Assembly (NCBI GenBank): GCA_005798335.1 | Contig: SYJV01000324.1 | Span: 1-41,631 of the forward strand | Reading direction: 5' to 3' | Length of the DNA stretch: 41,631 bases | Origin: Planctomycetaceae bacterium | GTDB taxonomy: Bacteria; Planctomycetota; Planctomycetia; Pirellulales; Pirellulaceae | In this document: piece after piece, positions 8,020 to 15,797 of the stretch | Layout: every line of letters starts with the position of its first letter | Numbering within the stretch: position 1 is the stretch's first letter | The notes under the pieces: model-generated | What the model saw: only the letters and a program-made list of their open reading frames with translations | Told to the model about the DNA's origin: nothing | Databases searched by the model: none | Translations under genes and position numbers: made by a program

Positions 8020-9570
8020 CTATGTGAACTGAATCGAATAGAGCGCACAGTTGCGCATGGCCAAACGCAATCGCACGGGTTGATTGGCTAGTTCGCCCAG
8101 ACTCCTTCCGTCCCAAGCCATTTCCTGTTTACCACTCTCAAGCAGTGCAGTCGATTTGTCCAAAGAAAAGCCATCGATTGTACCGCCCGATTGGTCAAGA
8201 AGCGCGGCTTTCAACTCGCACTCGTCGAAACTCCGCCGCGTCGTACCGCGGTCTTGTGGGTTCGAGGCATCGATGTCGATGACCAGCTTCGAACCGCTAA
8301 AGATCATCGGCCTGGTCACAATCGTGGCCTGGTCGGGACCGGCTAGCAATCCCAGCCAACGATCTTCGGGCAGCGTTGCCAAGGCGATCGATACTCGTCC
8401 ACGCCCCAAGCGGTTTACTTCGCCATGCGCGCCGCTGAAGGCACCATAAAACAGCCAATGTTTACCGGCGTGGGTGATGGGACCGCTCATGTCCTGGTAG
8501 CCGGCGTCGTACGTACCGATCTCTCCTCGCACCATGAAAGGCGTATGCCTGTCAATCCAATTCCAATGATAATTGTCGCGACTGCTCAGCAAATAGACGC
8601 CCCAAGTTTGTTCGTGCGTTTGATGAACCATCAACAGGCCGACATAAAAATCGCCACATCTGCTGGCAACGAATTGTCCATATTGGAAGTCGACTCGGTC
8701 TTCGTCGTCCGGCGCGAGCATGACCTGCGTCGGTGTCCAATGAATAAAATCGTCGCTCTCCGCGTATCCGATGGTGCGAATGTGGCGGTGAATGCCGACG
8801 CCATTTATCTCGCGAGCCAGCGGATGCCCAGGCCTGGGATAGGCAACATATTTGTTTTTTCGCTCATCCCAACCGAACAGCGTGGGAGCGTCGGCCAGAT
8901 TTGTACCGTGACGGATTACAGGGTTACCGCTGTACAACTCCCAATGCACGCCGTCGGGCGAGAAGGCCACTGCCACACCGCCATTGCGATTGGCAGGCTG
9001 TCCATTTTCCAATTCACCGAAGGCCTTGAACCGTTTCTTGGGATCGGTCTCGTGTGGGTCCTTGATGACGTTGTTAATGGTCAGATCAATGCGGCGATCG
9101 AAGGCGGCCAAGATGTTGTTGCGTTTGGAGCCGTTGTATTCGTAAATACCCAACTCGGGCTTTTCCCAATGGTATCCGTCGCGCGAGATGGCATAACACC
9201 AACCTTGATGATTGTTCTTGAATACCCGCGGCAAATACCACAACTTGAACAGTTGGTCATCTGGATCGTATAGGCTCGATTGCGCGTCGAGTTGAATACC
9301 AGGCAACGCATCGGGCGATTCTAGCTCCCAGGGGCGATCTGCGACCAAGATCGGGTTGTTAACATGCTTCTCTGGTCGCCACACGAATTTGGAAATACGG
9401 CTATGCTCGTGCAGTAGCAGGTCATCAAGAAAGAGCTGCTTTCGATTTCCCACGTCAATAATACCGGGCGTCCCAACTCGCGCCGGTGTAAAAAGTGGTG
9501 GTGCCGCGGAAGCAATTCCGGCTGCCGCTAAATTGCCAGTCATGGACCAAAGGAAATCACGCCGTTGCAT
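8020..9570 (-). CDS. Tat-exported five-bladed-propeller protein, GH32/GH43-like (paralogue)
   Basis: A 516-residue protein with a twin-arginine leader (MQRRDFLW followed by a small-residue hydrophobic stretch), so it is likely exported folded. It shares with the facing gene the opening VGNRKQLFLDD, the propeller motifs SLYDPDDQLFKLWYLP and AVAFSPDGVHWE, a GQFVASRCGDFYVGLL blade and the closing LRLAMRNCALYSIQF, which parallels LRLSLRNASLYSFWLEN. The overall arrangement is propeller plus C-terminal beta-sandwich. The two genes are convergent (stops at 7925 and 8020) and use different export signals (Sec in the + gene, Tat here). A polysaccharide-acting role is inferred from the family only. The start at 9570 is preceded by a purine-rich GGGGTGAGAAG stretch. 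Confidence 0.8.
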   Translation of the reverse strand: MQRRDFLWSMTGNLAAAGIASAAPPLFTPARVGTPGIIDVGNRKQLFLDDLLLHEHSRISKFVWRPEKHVNNPILVADRPWELESPDALPGIQLDAQSSLYDPDDQLFKLWYLPRVFKNNHQGWCYAISRDGYHWEKPELGIYEYNGSKRNNILAAFDRRIDLTINNVIKDPHETDPKKRFKAFGELENGQPANRNGGVAVAFSPDGVHWELYSGNPVIRHGTNLADAPTLFGWDERKNKYVAYPRPGHPLAREINGVGIHRHIRTIGYAESDDFIHWTPTQVMLAPDDEDRVDFQYGQFVASRCGDFYVGLLMVHQTHEQTWGVYLLSSRDNYHWNWIDRHTPFMVRGEIGTYDAGYQDMSGPITHAGKHWLFYGAFSGAHGEVNRLGRGRVSIALATLPEDRWLGLLAGPDQATIVTRPMIFSGSKLVIDIDASNPQDRGTTRRSFDECELKAALLDQSGGTIDGFSLDKSTALLESGKQEMAWDGRSLGELANQPVRLRLAMRNCALYSIQFT

Positions 9571-9823
9571 ATTCTTCTCACCCCAGGCTACTGGTTAAGT
9601 TTTAAATTTAGCTAACGAATAGACAAGAAGCATAAGTGCAGGTAGCGTTGGTATTCTATCCGAGAGTCTACTATCATGCATCGATTCAACAGGTGCAAAC
9701 CGCAAGTGGGATGGCTTGTCACAAGAATACTCCTTTCGATCATGGAGATCTATTATGAAACTTGGCCTTGCGTTTCTAGCGTGCCTATGTTCCTTTCCAT
9801 TAGCTAGATTGAGCGCGGTTCCC

Positions 9824-9905
9824 TTCACCGTAAAGTTCGCTGACCTGCTCGCCCAGCTTGTCTGCTTCTTCGAGCGCACCGGAGGATGCTTCCGGAACGT
9901 CATTC
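9824..9905 (-). pseudogene. Possible TPR-protein fragment
   Basis: On the minus strand this stretch reads NDVPEASSGALEEADKL followed by GEQVSELYGEG, then stops after a few codons. The pattern EEADKLxxQVxELYxEG resembles the first helix pair of planctomycete tetratricopeptide proteins. It ends exactly where the right copy of the 163-bp repeat begins (9906), suggesting a gene cut by the repeat. It is only about 28 residues long, so the call is weak. The neighbouring 9571-9823 holds no supported gene. Confidence 0.25.
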
Positions 9906-10068
9906 TGATACGCACTCGGCTGTGCCAAATTCGACAACAGTTTCAAGAATCAAGCTTCGGGCGCGCTCGCGCCGACTGGTTTGACTGATCAAATTCGTTT
10001 TCGCACTTTTTGAAACGCTCAATTGCCAGTTTGCGAACCTCCAACAAGTGCTGTGTCCCCGGTGCCCT
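9906..10068. repeat. 163-bp direct repeat, right copy
   Basis: Second copy of the sequence at 6189-6351, same orientation, about 10 mismatches. Its left boundary coincides with the end of a possible TPR fragment and its right end is followed by a short duplicated piece (ccccggtgccctccccggtgccacc), suggesting local rearrangement at the junction. No intact coding sequence is seen inside. Confidence 0.85.
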
Positions 10069-10424
10069 CCCCGGTGCCACCTCCCCAACGAGGTGGGCTT
10101 GTTGTACGGACGTTACTCTATGTATCAGGGCTCTTCGCATTGTACGTAGCGTGCAAACCGATCGCAGGCGGCGTGATCAACAGGCATTTCGCGACGACCC
10201 TGCGTGTTGCGGCTGTTCCTGCTTCGATTGGCGGACTAGGAGTTATCCATGGATACATTAGTGTGGCATTTGCGATACTTGCAATTCCTGCAGGAGTTGG
10301 GACCCTTGGAATCCCTCACTTGGTTATTTGGGCTACGTTCTTGGTAGGTGCGACCTTCTCACTGATTGCGGCGACTATCGTTATCGCCATCGAATGTACA
10401 TCTAGGTTGAGGCATTTGGACTAG
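10069..10424 (+). other. Open frame for a small hydrophobic protein, start unresolved
   Basis: An uninterrupted frame ending at 10424 encodes about 115 residues with three or four hydrophobic stretches (around LLYVSGLFALYV, VAAVPASIGGLGVI, ISVAFAILAIPAGVG and WATFLVGATFSLIAATIVIAIE), ending RLRHLD. That would be a small membrane protein. No ATG or GTG start is present in the frame and no Shine-Dalgarno sequence precedes the possible TTG codons (for example 10140). The 163-bp repeat lies directly upstream, so it could be a gene whose 5' end was replaced. It may not be expressed. Confidence 0.3.
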
Positions 10425-10455
10425 GCTTTCTGACTGCGGCGAAGCTTTTTGGACA

Positions 10456-11868
10456 TTAGTCCCTGCTGATCAGCTTCGTATCCGGATGCGCGGCGAACCA
10501 GCCGAACCAGAATGCGCGATGGGCTGGAAGTCGAGGGCATGGGCGTCCAGTTGTCGCGTGGGTCAGGTTATGCTCTGAGATGGTCCAGCGTTCTCCTGAC
10601 GTGTCGATCACCAGACCAGTCTCCATACGAGCGAACTTTACTCCACCTGTCGAATAAGCTCGATTGGCACCTGTGTCGTCAGTGACCACTACAAAATTCT
10701 CATCATTCAATGACTCATGAAACAACTGATGAGACCGGAGAAACTCAAGCGAAATGGCTAACGGTGCCGCGCCAGCCTTTCTGACGATAAACACTTCGTC
10801 CTTGTTCTTCAGTCGCGAGTCGCTCGCGGGGACGTCGAACATCAAATCGTCGGTGGCAAAGTAATCGCTATACGCCACACCCTCGCCGTAATCACGTTGA
10901 TGGCCGGTATTGAGCGACAGCACGCGGGTGTGAGGATGTAGACGTTTCCACTCTCCCCAAGTCGTGGTCACGACATGATAAGGCTGGAGACGAATGCCCT
11001 CACCGACCAACGGACCTACGCAAGGTTCACCTTCCAGTGTTGACCATAACGATTTCGTTCCATGGTCATACATCAGCTTGTTCGATCTATAGAGGAATCC
11101 GCTGGTCCCCAATTCATAATGTGTTCCATCGAATTCGGTCTTGTAGACGATCATCGAGCCGCACAGCGTACAGTAGACTCCGTTCAGCGAGAGCCCGCCG
11201 ATGACATCTTTCACCATTTCGTGCCACGCGAGAATGCGTTTGGGATAAGCACGGGCGTCGCTTCCGACCGCGATGCCGAACACTATATCGGTATCCGCCA
11301 GATACGTTGCCTGCTCAGTTGAAATCATCTCCGGGTTCTTCAGCGGAGGGATACCGTCGCGCTTGACGCCACCCCAGCGAATTTCGTCCAAACGAATTGT
11401 GGCGTTGTCCGCCTGTCGGAAATACTCGGCAAAACGCGAATCGATCTTCGCGTAGAGCTGTGATTTGAAACGGCTGTATTGGGGATGTGGTTGGTACTTC
11501 GCATTCCAGATGTCTCGATCCCACGCGGTTGAATTCTCGCCGTGGTCAACTCCCGCCTTCTCTTTCAAGATGACCAACAAGCGGTTGGCGAGTGGACTGC
11601 CCCATCCCAGTCGGCTGATCTCCATCAACATGGCCGACTGACCGGGATGCCAACGATTCTCGATTTCCGTCAAGCCCTGCTGAATGCGATCCATGTCACC
11701 TGACAGCAAACCGAGAAATGCGTCCACGGAAGCCGGCGAGCCAGCGGGATCGGACGAAGCACTCCGGTCATTGGTACTTTTTGAAAGAGAGCTTGTTGTT
11801 CTAGATGTACAGCCTGAAGTCGTAACGACGATGGCTAGCAGTAACGCGCAATGAACGTGGCTGACCAT
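10456..11868 (-). CDS. DUF3179 domain-containing lipoprotein
   Basis: A 470-residue protein starting at ATG 11868, chosen because GGGGAG lies at 11876-11881 (minus strand), just upstream. Residues 1-20 form a lipoprotein signal ending TTSGC (lipidated Cys20). A Ser/Thr-rich linker is followed by a helical region, then the DUF3179 core: VFGIAVGSDARAYPKRILAWHEMVKDVIGG, a CTLCG motif (Cys at about 233 and 236), LGTSGFLYRSNKLMYD, and TLEGEPCVGPLVGEGIRLQPY. The closing segment TTGRPCPRLPAHRAFWFGWFAAHPDTKL ends the protein. DUF3179 is widespread in bacteria and archaea and is of unknown function; the conserved CxxC suggests metal binding or thiol chemistry. A 90%-identical fragment of its 3' end recurs at 41304-41414. 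The gene is monocistronic here. Confidence 0.9.
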   Translation of the reverse strand: MVSHVHCALLLAIVVTTSGCTSRTTSSLSKSTNDRSASSDPAGSPASVDAFLGLLSGDMDRIQQGLTEIENRWHPGQSAMLMEISRLGWGSPLANRLLVILKEKAGVDHGENSTAWDRDIWNAKYQPHPQYSRFKSQLYAKIDSRFAEYFRQADNATIRLDEIRWGGVKRDGIPPLKNPEMISTEQATYLADTDIVFGIAVGSDARAYPKRILAWHEMVKDVIGGLSLNGVYCTLCGSMIVYKTEFDGTHYELGTSGFLYRSNKLMYDHGTKSLWSTLEGEPCVGPLVGEGIRLQPYHVVTTTWGEWKRLHPHTRVLSLNTGHQRDYGEGVAYSDYFATDDLMFDVPASDSRLKNKDEVFIVRKAGAAPLAISLEFLRSHQLFHESLNDENFVVVTDDTGANRAYSTGGVKFARMETGLVIDTSGERWTISEHNLTHATTGRPCPRLPAHRAFWFGWFAAHPDTKLISRD

Positions 11869-12314
11869 AGGTATTCTCCCCGATTGTATTCGCCACATGC
11901 GGTCGACTTTTTAAGACCGCAAAATGATGTAGACTATTGTCCGCCTGGCCCTGGCGACCCGTCAAGTCCAAGAGCTTCAAGCGCCGGTCGTTGGCAGGCT
12001 GAATTCCAACTGGACATCAGTAGTACCGGCCGAGTCATCGCAAATCTGGCTTCGTAGGCTGGGACATACTGGCCGCTGAGATAGACAAGATGAGGCGGCG
12101 TGTCCAAGTCAAGATTCTATGCGTTTATTTGGAGACCAAATCGAAGTTTTTTTCCAAAGGGAGCAGGGGGCAGAAAGTTGCGTATTTCGGCAAGTTCTAA
12201 GCCGCTGATTATTGACAAACTTGATAGAGAGAGAGTGTGTGTGTGCAGTTTTTATGTTTGAATCTCGTGAGGCCACGTTGAAGTTACACATCGGTTCAGC
12301 GGGGGATCGAGGCG
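11869..12314. other. Gene-free stretch with a short dinucleotide tract
   Basis: No gene is supported in these ~446 bp. The only structure noted is a simple-sequence tract of GA then GT dinucleotides around 12223-12246. The DUF3179 promoter presumably lies next to 11868-11950, but no clear promoter elements can be named. Confidence 0.5.
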
Positions 12315-12800
12315 TTGCAAGCTAGCATGGCCTCGCAGGAACAGCCATCGTCGACTCGCGAGTTTGCAGAATGCCAGGAGCCAGTTGAACCTAGCCAGCA
12401 GAACCCCAGCGAACGACGGGCTCGAGATGCACATTTGGCACCGCTGACGATCGACGAGTTACGGGATGCGATTGGAGCATGTTGTAGTGGGAACGGATGC
12501 CGAGCCAGCGACAAGGGATTCTTGCCGATGCCAGTGGCGTCGTACTTGGAGTTGCTAGACTGGACCGCACGATCCATTCGGGGCGACAAGCGAGGCTCGA
12601 CACCTGCGAGTGCACTTGCGATTTTCGAGCGTCTGGGGATAAGTGGCGAATTTTGGTGCGAATTGGTGCGAGACTTCGGTCGGTTATTCTACGCGGTAGC
12701 TGGTCAACCTCACGTCATCGACGCTCGTCATTCGCGCAATGGCAAGCGGCGGCACAAGACCAAGGTCCGAACCCGCGAGTTGCTCACAGCAGCCGATTGA
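12315..12800 (+). pseudogene. Truncated IS200-like/REP-associated tyrosine transposase (C-terminal part)
   Basis: An open frame of up to 161 codons whose second half, from about DKGFLPMPVASYLELLDWTARSI through ERLGISGEFWCELVRDFGRLF to RTRELLTAAD, resembles the C-terminal extension of planctomycete transposases of the Y1 (HUH, IS200/REP-associated) type. This assignment is from memory of the family. The catalytic HUH motif and tyrosine domain that should precede it are absent, and upstream DNA shows no related frame, so it is a 5'-truncated remnant. Its last 37 codons and 28 bp of flank are duplicated at 5986-6129. A large palindrome typical of REP elements lies about 120 bp downstream, the arrangement expected for this transposase class. 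Confidence 0.6.
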
Positions 12801-12828
12801 GTGTTGGCTGACTTCGTTCTCCGAAGTA
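12685..12828. repeat. 144-bp repeat, second copy (transposase 3' end plus flank)
   Basis: Matches 5986-6129 in the same orientation with about 6 differences. The match continues 28 bp past the stop codon (tgagtgttggctgactt-gttctcc-aagta), so the mobilised or duplicated unit includes non-coding flank, as expected if the transposase terminal region carries an element end. Confidence 0.85.
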
Positions 12829-12920
12829 ACCCGGATTATTCACGATGACTGCGTTGTTTCTCGTAAGTGATTAGTGCGTAACTCTATGCGATGATTCGGC
12901 AAAATGCAGGCTGCGTTTCG

Positions 12921-12977
12921 TAACCCGAAGCGTGAGCGAGGGATCTGCCATGCATCCCTCGCTCACGCTTCGGGTTA
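12921..12977. repeat. Large REP-like hairpin
   Basis: A perfect inverted repeat with 24-bp arms, 12921-12944 and 12954-12977, separated by 9 bases. The arm core is acccgaagcgtgagcgaggga, a motif I recognise from many planctomycete intergenic regions. One further mismatch-interrupted extension (ttcg against tgaa) lengthens the stem. Outside it, gattattca near 12834 and its inverse tgaataatc at 12977 form a second, outer inversion. It lies between the transposase remnant and the DUF1553 operon; 12829-12920 and 12978-13177 hold no gene. Confidence 0.85.
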
Positions 12978-13177
12978 TGAATAATCGTGGCTGACTTTTG
13001 GTCGGCTGTTGTCTGCCGGTTTACGTGAACGGAAGTATCCGCAGTGCCCGTTCATGCTCTCGCGCACGTACGCATTCCCCACAGCCCACATCTCAAGGTA
13101 CAATTGGGGTTTGGTTTTCATGACTGCGAAGATGAGCGACGTCTGTCAGTTCGCGCGGGAGATTGCAGAGAGTAACG

Positions 13178-15793
13178 ATGGCCAACCGACGAGAATCAGT
13201 GTCGTATGAAAAGCATCTGGGCATCTGGTCCTCAGCCTGCCAGCTTTTCGCGATTACATCTCGCCGCTGCCTCTTGCTGTTCGTTTCGATGACGTCGTCG
13301 CTTTCGTTCGGTCAAACGGACTCGGACGATCGAGTTCGATACAACCGTGACGTGTTGCCAATTCTTGCGGACAATTGCTTTGCTTGCCACGGACAGGACC
13401 GGAACAAGCGCGAGGCGGGTTTGAGACTTTATGAGCGATCTGGCGCAACGACGATGCTCGAGTCGGGCGCCCAGCCGATCGTGCCGAGTGATCTCGAGCG
13501 TAGCGAACTGTGGAAACGCGTCTCGACTGAAGATGAGCAGCGGATCATGCCACCAGCGTCGACCGGCAGGCGGCTCAATGCGGCACAGCGAGATACACTT
13601 CGTCGCTGGATCGAGCAAGGCGGGCAGTACGAGCCGCATTGGGCATACATGCCGCCGCAACCGATCGACCCGCCTATCGACGCGGGCATCAGTTCTCCGA
13701 TCGATCACTTTGTTCGTGCTCGGCTGGCCGAGGAAAACATCGTGCCGTCGCGTCCCGCGGATCGTGCGACGCTTGTCCGTCGCTTGACGCTCGATTTGAC
13801 CGGACTGCCGCCAACATTGCTGGAAGTCGACGCATTCGTCAATGACACGCGCGAGGATGCTTATGAACGCGTAGTCGATCGACTGCTCAGGTCCGAACAC
13901 TTTGGCGAGCGCTGGGCGCGTTGGTGGCTCGACTTGGCTCACTATGGCGACAGTGACGGTTACCTACAAGATTTCATTCGGCCAGTCGCGTGGCGATACC
14001 GTCAATGGGTCGTCGATGCGTTCAATCGCGACCTGCCATTCGATCAGTTTACGGTCGAGCAATTGGCTGGCGATTTGCTGCCACGTGCAACTGCCGCCCA
14101 GCGGATGGGAACCGGATTCTTGAGAAATACTTTGAGTAATCGAGAAGGCGGAGCCGATCTGGAAGAGTATCGAGTACGACAGGTGATCGACCGCACAGTG
14201 ACAGTCGGGACGACTTGGCTGGGGCTGACCATCGCTTGCGCGGAATGTCACGACCACAAATTCGACACGATTTCACAGCTCGAGTTCTACCGGCTTTACG
14301 CTTTCTTCAATAACGCGGACGAAGTGAACTTCAACGCTCCGTTGCCTGGCGAATACGAACCTTACGGGTCGGCCAAGTCCGAGTACGATCGCAAGCGTGC
14401 CGAACTGCTCGCACCTGTAGCCCAGCAAATTGCCGAACTGCAAGCCGATTGGGAGCGACGAATGTTGCATACCGAAGCGCATCCAGGTGAGGATTTTTCA
14501 TGGGATCGCACGTTGGAGTTGTTGGGTTTGCAATGGGGTCAGAATCTTGGCGAGGGGCAACTCGAGGGACTGAACATCATCAAGACTCCGCTGGCCGAAA
14601 GGACTCTGGACCAGCGCGACCGGTTGCTCGACTATTTTCTTCGAGCCGCGCCGTCGACGTACAACCAGCGATTCGCCGAGTTGAAAGTGAGTGAACTGAG
14701 AACCAAGCTCGATGCACTCACCAAATTGTTGCCACCGGTGACGCGTGCACCTGGAATGATGAATTCGCCGGTGAAGCGAACGACGAACATTCACGTGCGT
14801 GGCGACTATCGACGAAAAGGAGACGCGATCCAAGCGGATACATTCTCGGTAATGCCACCTCTAAAACATGACGGAGAACCAGACCGCTTGGCGCTGGCAC
14901 GTTGGCTAGTATCGCGGGAACATCCGTTGACGGCCCGAGTAACCGTGAACCGGTTGTGGCAAGAATTGTTCGGGCGTGGATTGGTCGCAACGTCCGACAA
15001 CTTCGGCGTGCGTGGAGATCGACCGTCGCATCCCGAGCTGCTCGACTGGTTGGCGCTTCAATTCCAGCGCGACGGCTGGAGCATCAAATCGATGTTAAAG
15101 CGAATCGTGATGTCGCAATCGTACCAGCAATCGTCGGTCGCTCGGCCTGACCTTGTGACGCGCGATCCGCTGAACCAACTCCTCGCGCGGCAAGTTCGGT
15201 TGCGGTTATCAGCAGAAGCGGTGCGCGATGCGACGCTGGCCGTCAGTGGATTATTGAATCGAAACGTGGGCGGGCCAAGCGTCAAACCGCCTCAACCGGC
15301 CAGTGTTTCCAAGGAAGGCTATCGCAATACGTGGGAAGCCAGCACCGGCGCGGACCGCTATCGCCGCGGCTTGTACACCTTCATTCAGCGCACATCTCCG
15401 TTCGCACAGTTTGTAACATTCGATTTGCCGGACACCAGTCGCAGTTGTACGCGTCGCGAACGATCCAACACACCAATTCAGGCGCTGAACCTGTTGAACG
15501 ACCCGGTATTTCTCGATGCGGCCAAAGCACTGGCCAAGCGCATTCATCGCGAAGCCCGTGCCGACGACAAATCGCGATTGGCGCATGCATACCTGCTTGC
15601 GCTATCTCGTCCGATCCAGCCGGCGGAATCGCAACGGTTGCTCGCTTATATTCATCAACAGCGAACTCTGCTGCATGGCGACGCGACATCGGCCAGTGAA
15701 CTGACGGAAGGACTCGCATCGGGCGTGGATGCCGCGTGGGTTGCGCTGGCCAGCGTGTTACTGAACCTCGACGAATTCATCACACGGGAGTAG
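13178..15793 (+). CDS. DUF1549/DUF1553 planctomycete cytochrome (PSCyt1-PSCyt2-PSD1)
   Basis: An 871-residue exported protein. ATG 13178 is preferred because GAGAG lies at 13168-13172. After a hydrophobic leader (about residues 25-45) comes a PSCyt1 haem domain with CFACHGQ (Cys67, Cys70, His71) and MPPAS as a likely Met ligand. Then PSCyt2/DUF1549 (SPIDHFVRARLAEENI, RRLTLDLTGLPPT, ERWARWWLDLAHYGDSDGY) with a second CAECHDHK motif (Cys354, Cys357, His358), and a C-terminal PSD1/DUF1553 domain (RWLVSREHPLTARVTVNRLWQELFGRGLV, RRGLYTFIQRTSPF, RSNTPIQALNLLNDPVF). Length and order are typical. It is always found with a DUF1501 protein, as here 4 bp downstream. The biochemical function of the family is not established; redox steps in polymer breakdown are often proposed (inference). 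Confidence 0.93.
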   Translation: MANRRESVSYEKHLGIWSSACQLFAITSRRCLLLFVSMTSSLSFGQTDSDDRVRYNRDVLPILADNCFACHGQDRNKREAGLRLYERSGATTMLESGAQPIVPSDLERSELWKRVSTEDEQRIMPPASTGRRLNAAQRDTLRRWIEQGGQYEPHWAYMPPQPIDPPIDAGISSPIDHFVRARLAEENIVPSRPADRATLVRRLTLDLTGLPPTLLEVDAFVNDTREDAYERVVDRLLRSEHFGERWARWWLDLAHYGDSDGYLQDFIRPVAWRYRQWVVDAFNRDLPFDQFTVEQLAGDLLPRATAAQRMGTGFLRNTLSNREGGADLEEYRVRQVIDRTVTVGTTWLGLTIACAECHDHKFDTISQLEFYRLYAFFNNADEVNFNAPLPGEYEPYGSAKSEYDRKRAELLAPVAQQIAELQADWERRMLHTEAHPGEDFSWDRTLELLGLQWGQNLGEGQLEGLNIIKTPLAERTLDQRDRLLDYFLRAAPSTYNQRFAELKVSELRTKLDALTKLLPPVTRAPGMMNSPVKRTTNIHVRGDYRRKGDAIQADTFSVMPPLKHDGEPDRLALARWLVSREHPLTARVTVNRLWQELFGRGLVATSDNFGVRGDRPSHPELLDWLALQFQRDGWSIKSMLKRIVMSQSYQQSSVARPDLVTRDPLNQLLARQVRLRLSAEAVRDATLAVSGLLNRNVGGPSVKPPQPASVSKEGYRNTWEASTGADRYRRGLYTFIQRTSPFAQFVTFDLPDTSRSCTRRERSNTPIQALNLLNDPVFLDAAKALAKRIHREARADDKSRLAHAYLLALSRPIQPAESQRLLAYIHQQRTLLHGDATSASELTEGLASGVDAAWVALASVLLNLDEFITRE

Positions 15794-15797
15794 CGCA

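Noticed and set aside
8425-9273. 282-codon plus-strand ORF
   Set aside because: Antisense to the Tat-exported propeller gene, no start signal and no family resemblance.
9755-9988. Short secreted peptide beginning MKLGLAFLACLCSFPLARLSA
   Set aside because: It has a GGAG upstream and looks like a signal peptide, but runs directly into the 163-bp repeat and has no homologue I can recall; at best a truncated gene start.
12223-12246. GA/GT dinucleotide tract
   Set aside because: Short simple sequence; no evidence of function beyond possible slippage.
13232-13942. 236-codon minus-strand ORF
   Set aside because: Antisense to the haem-domain region of the DUF1553 gene.
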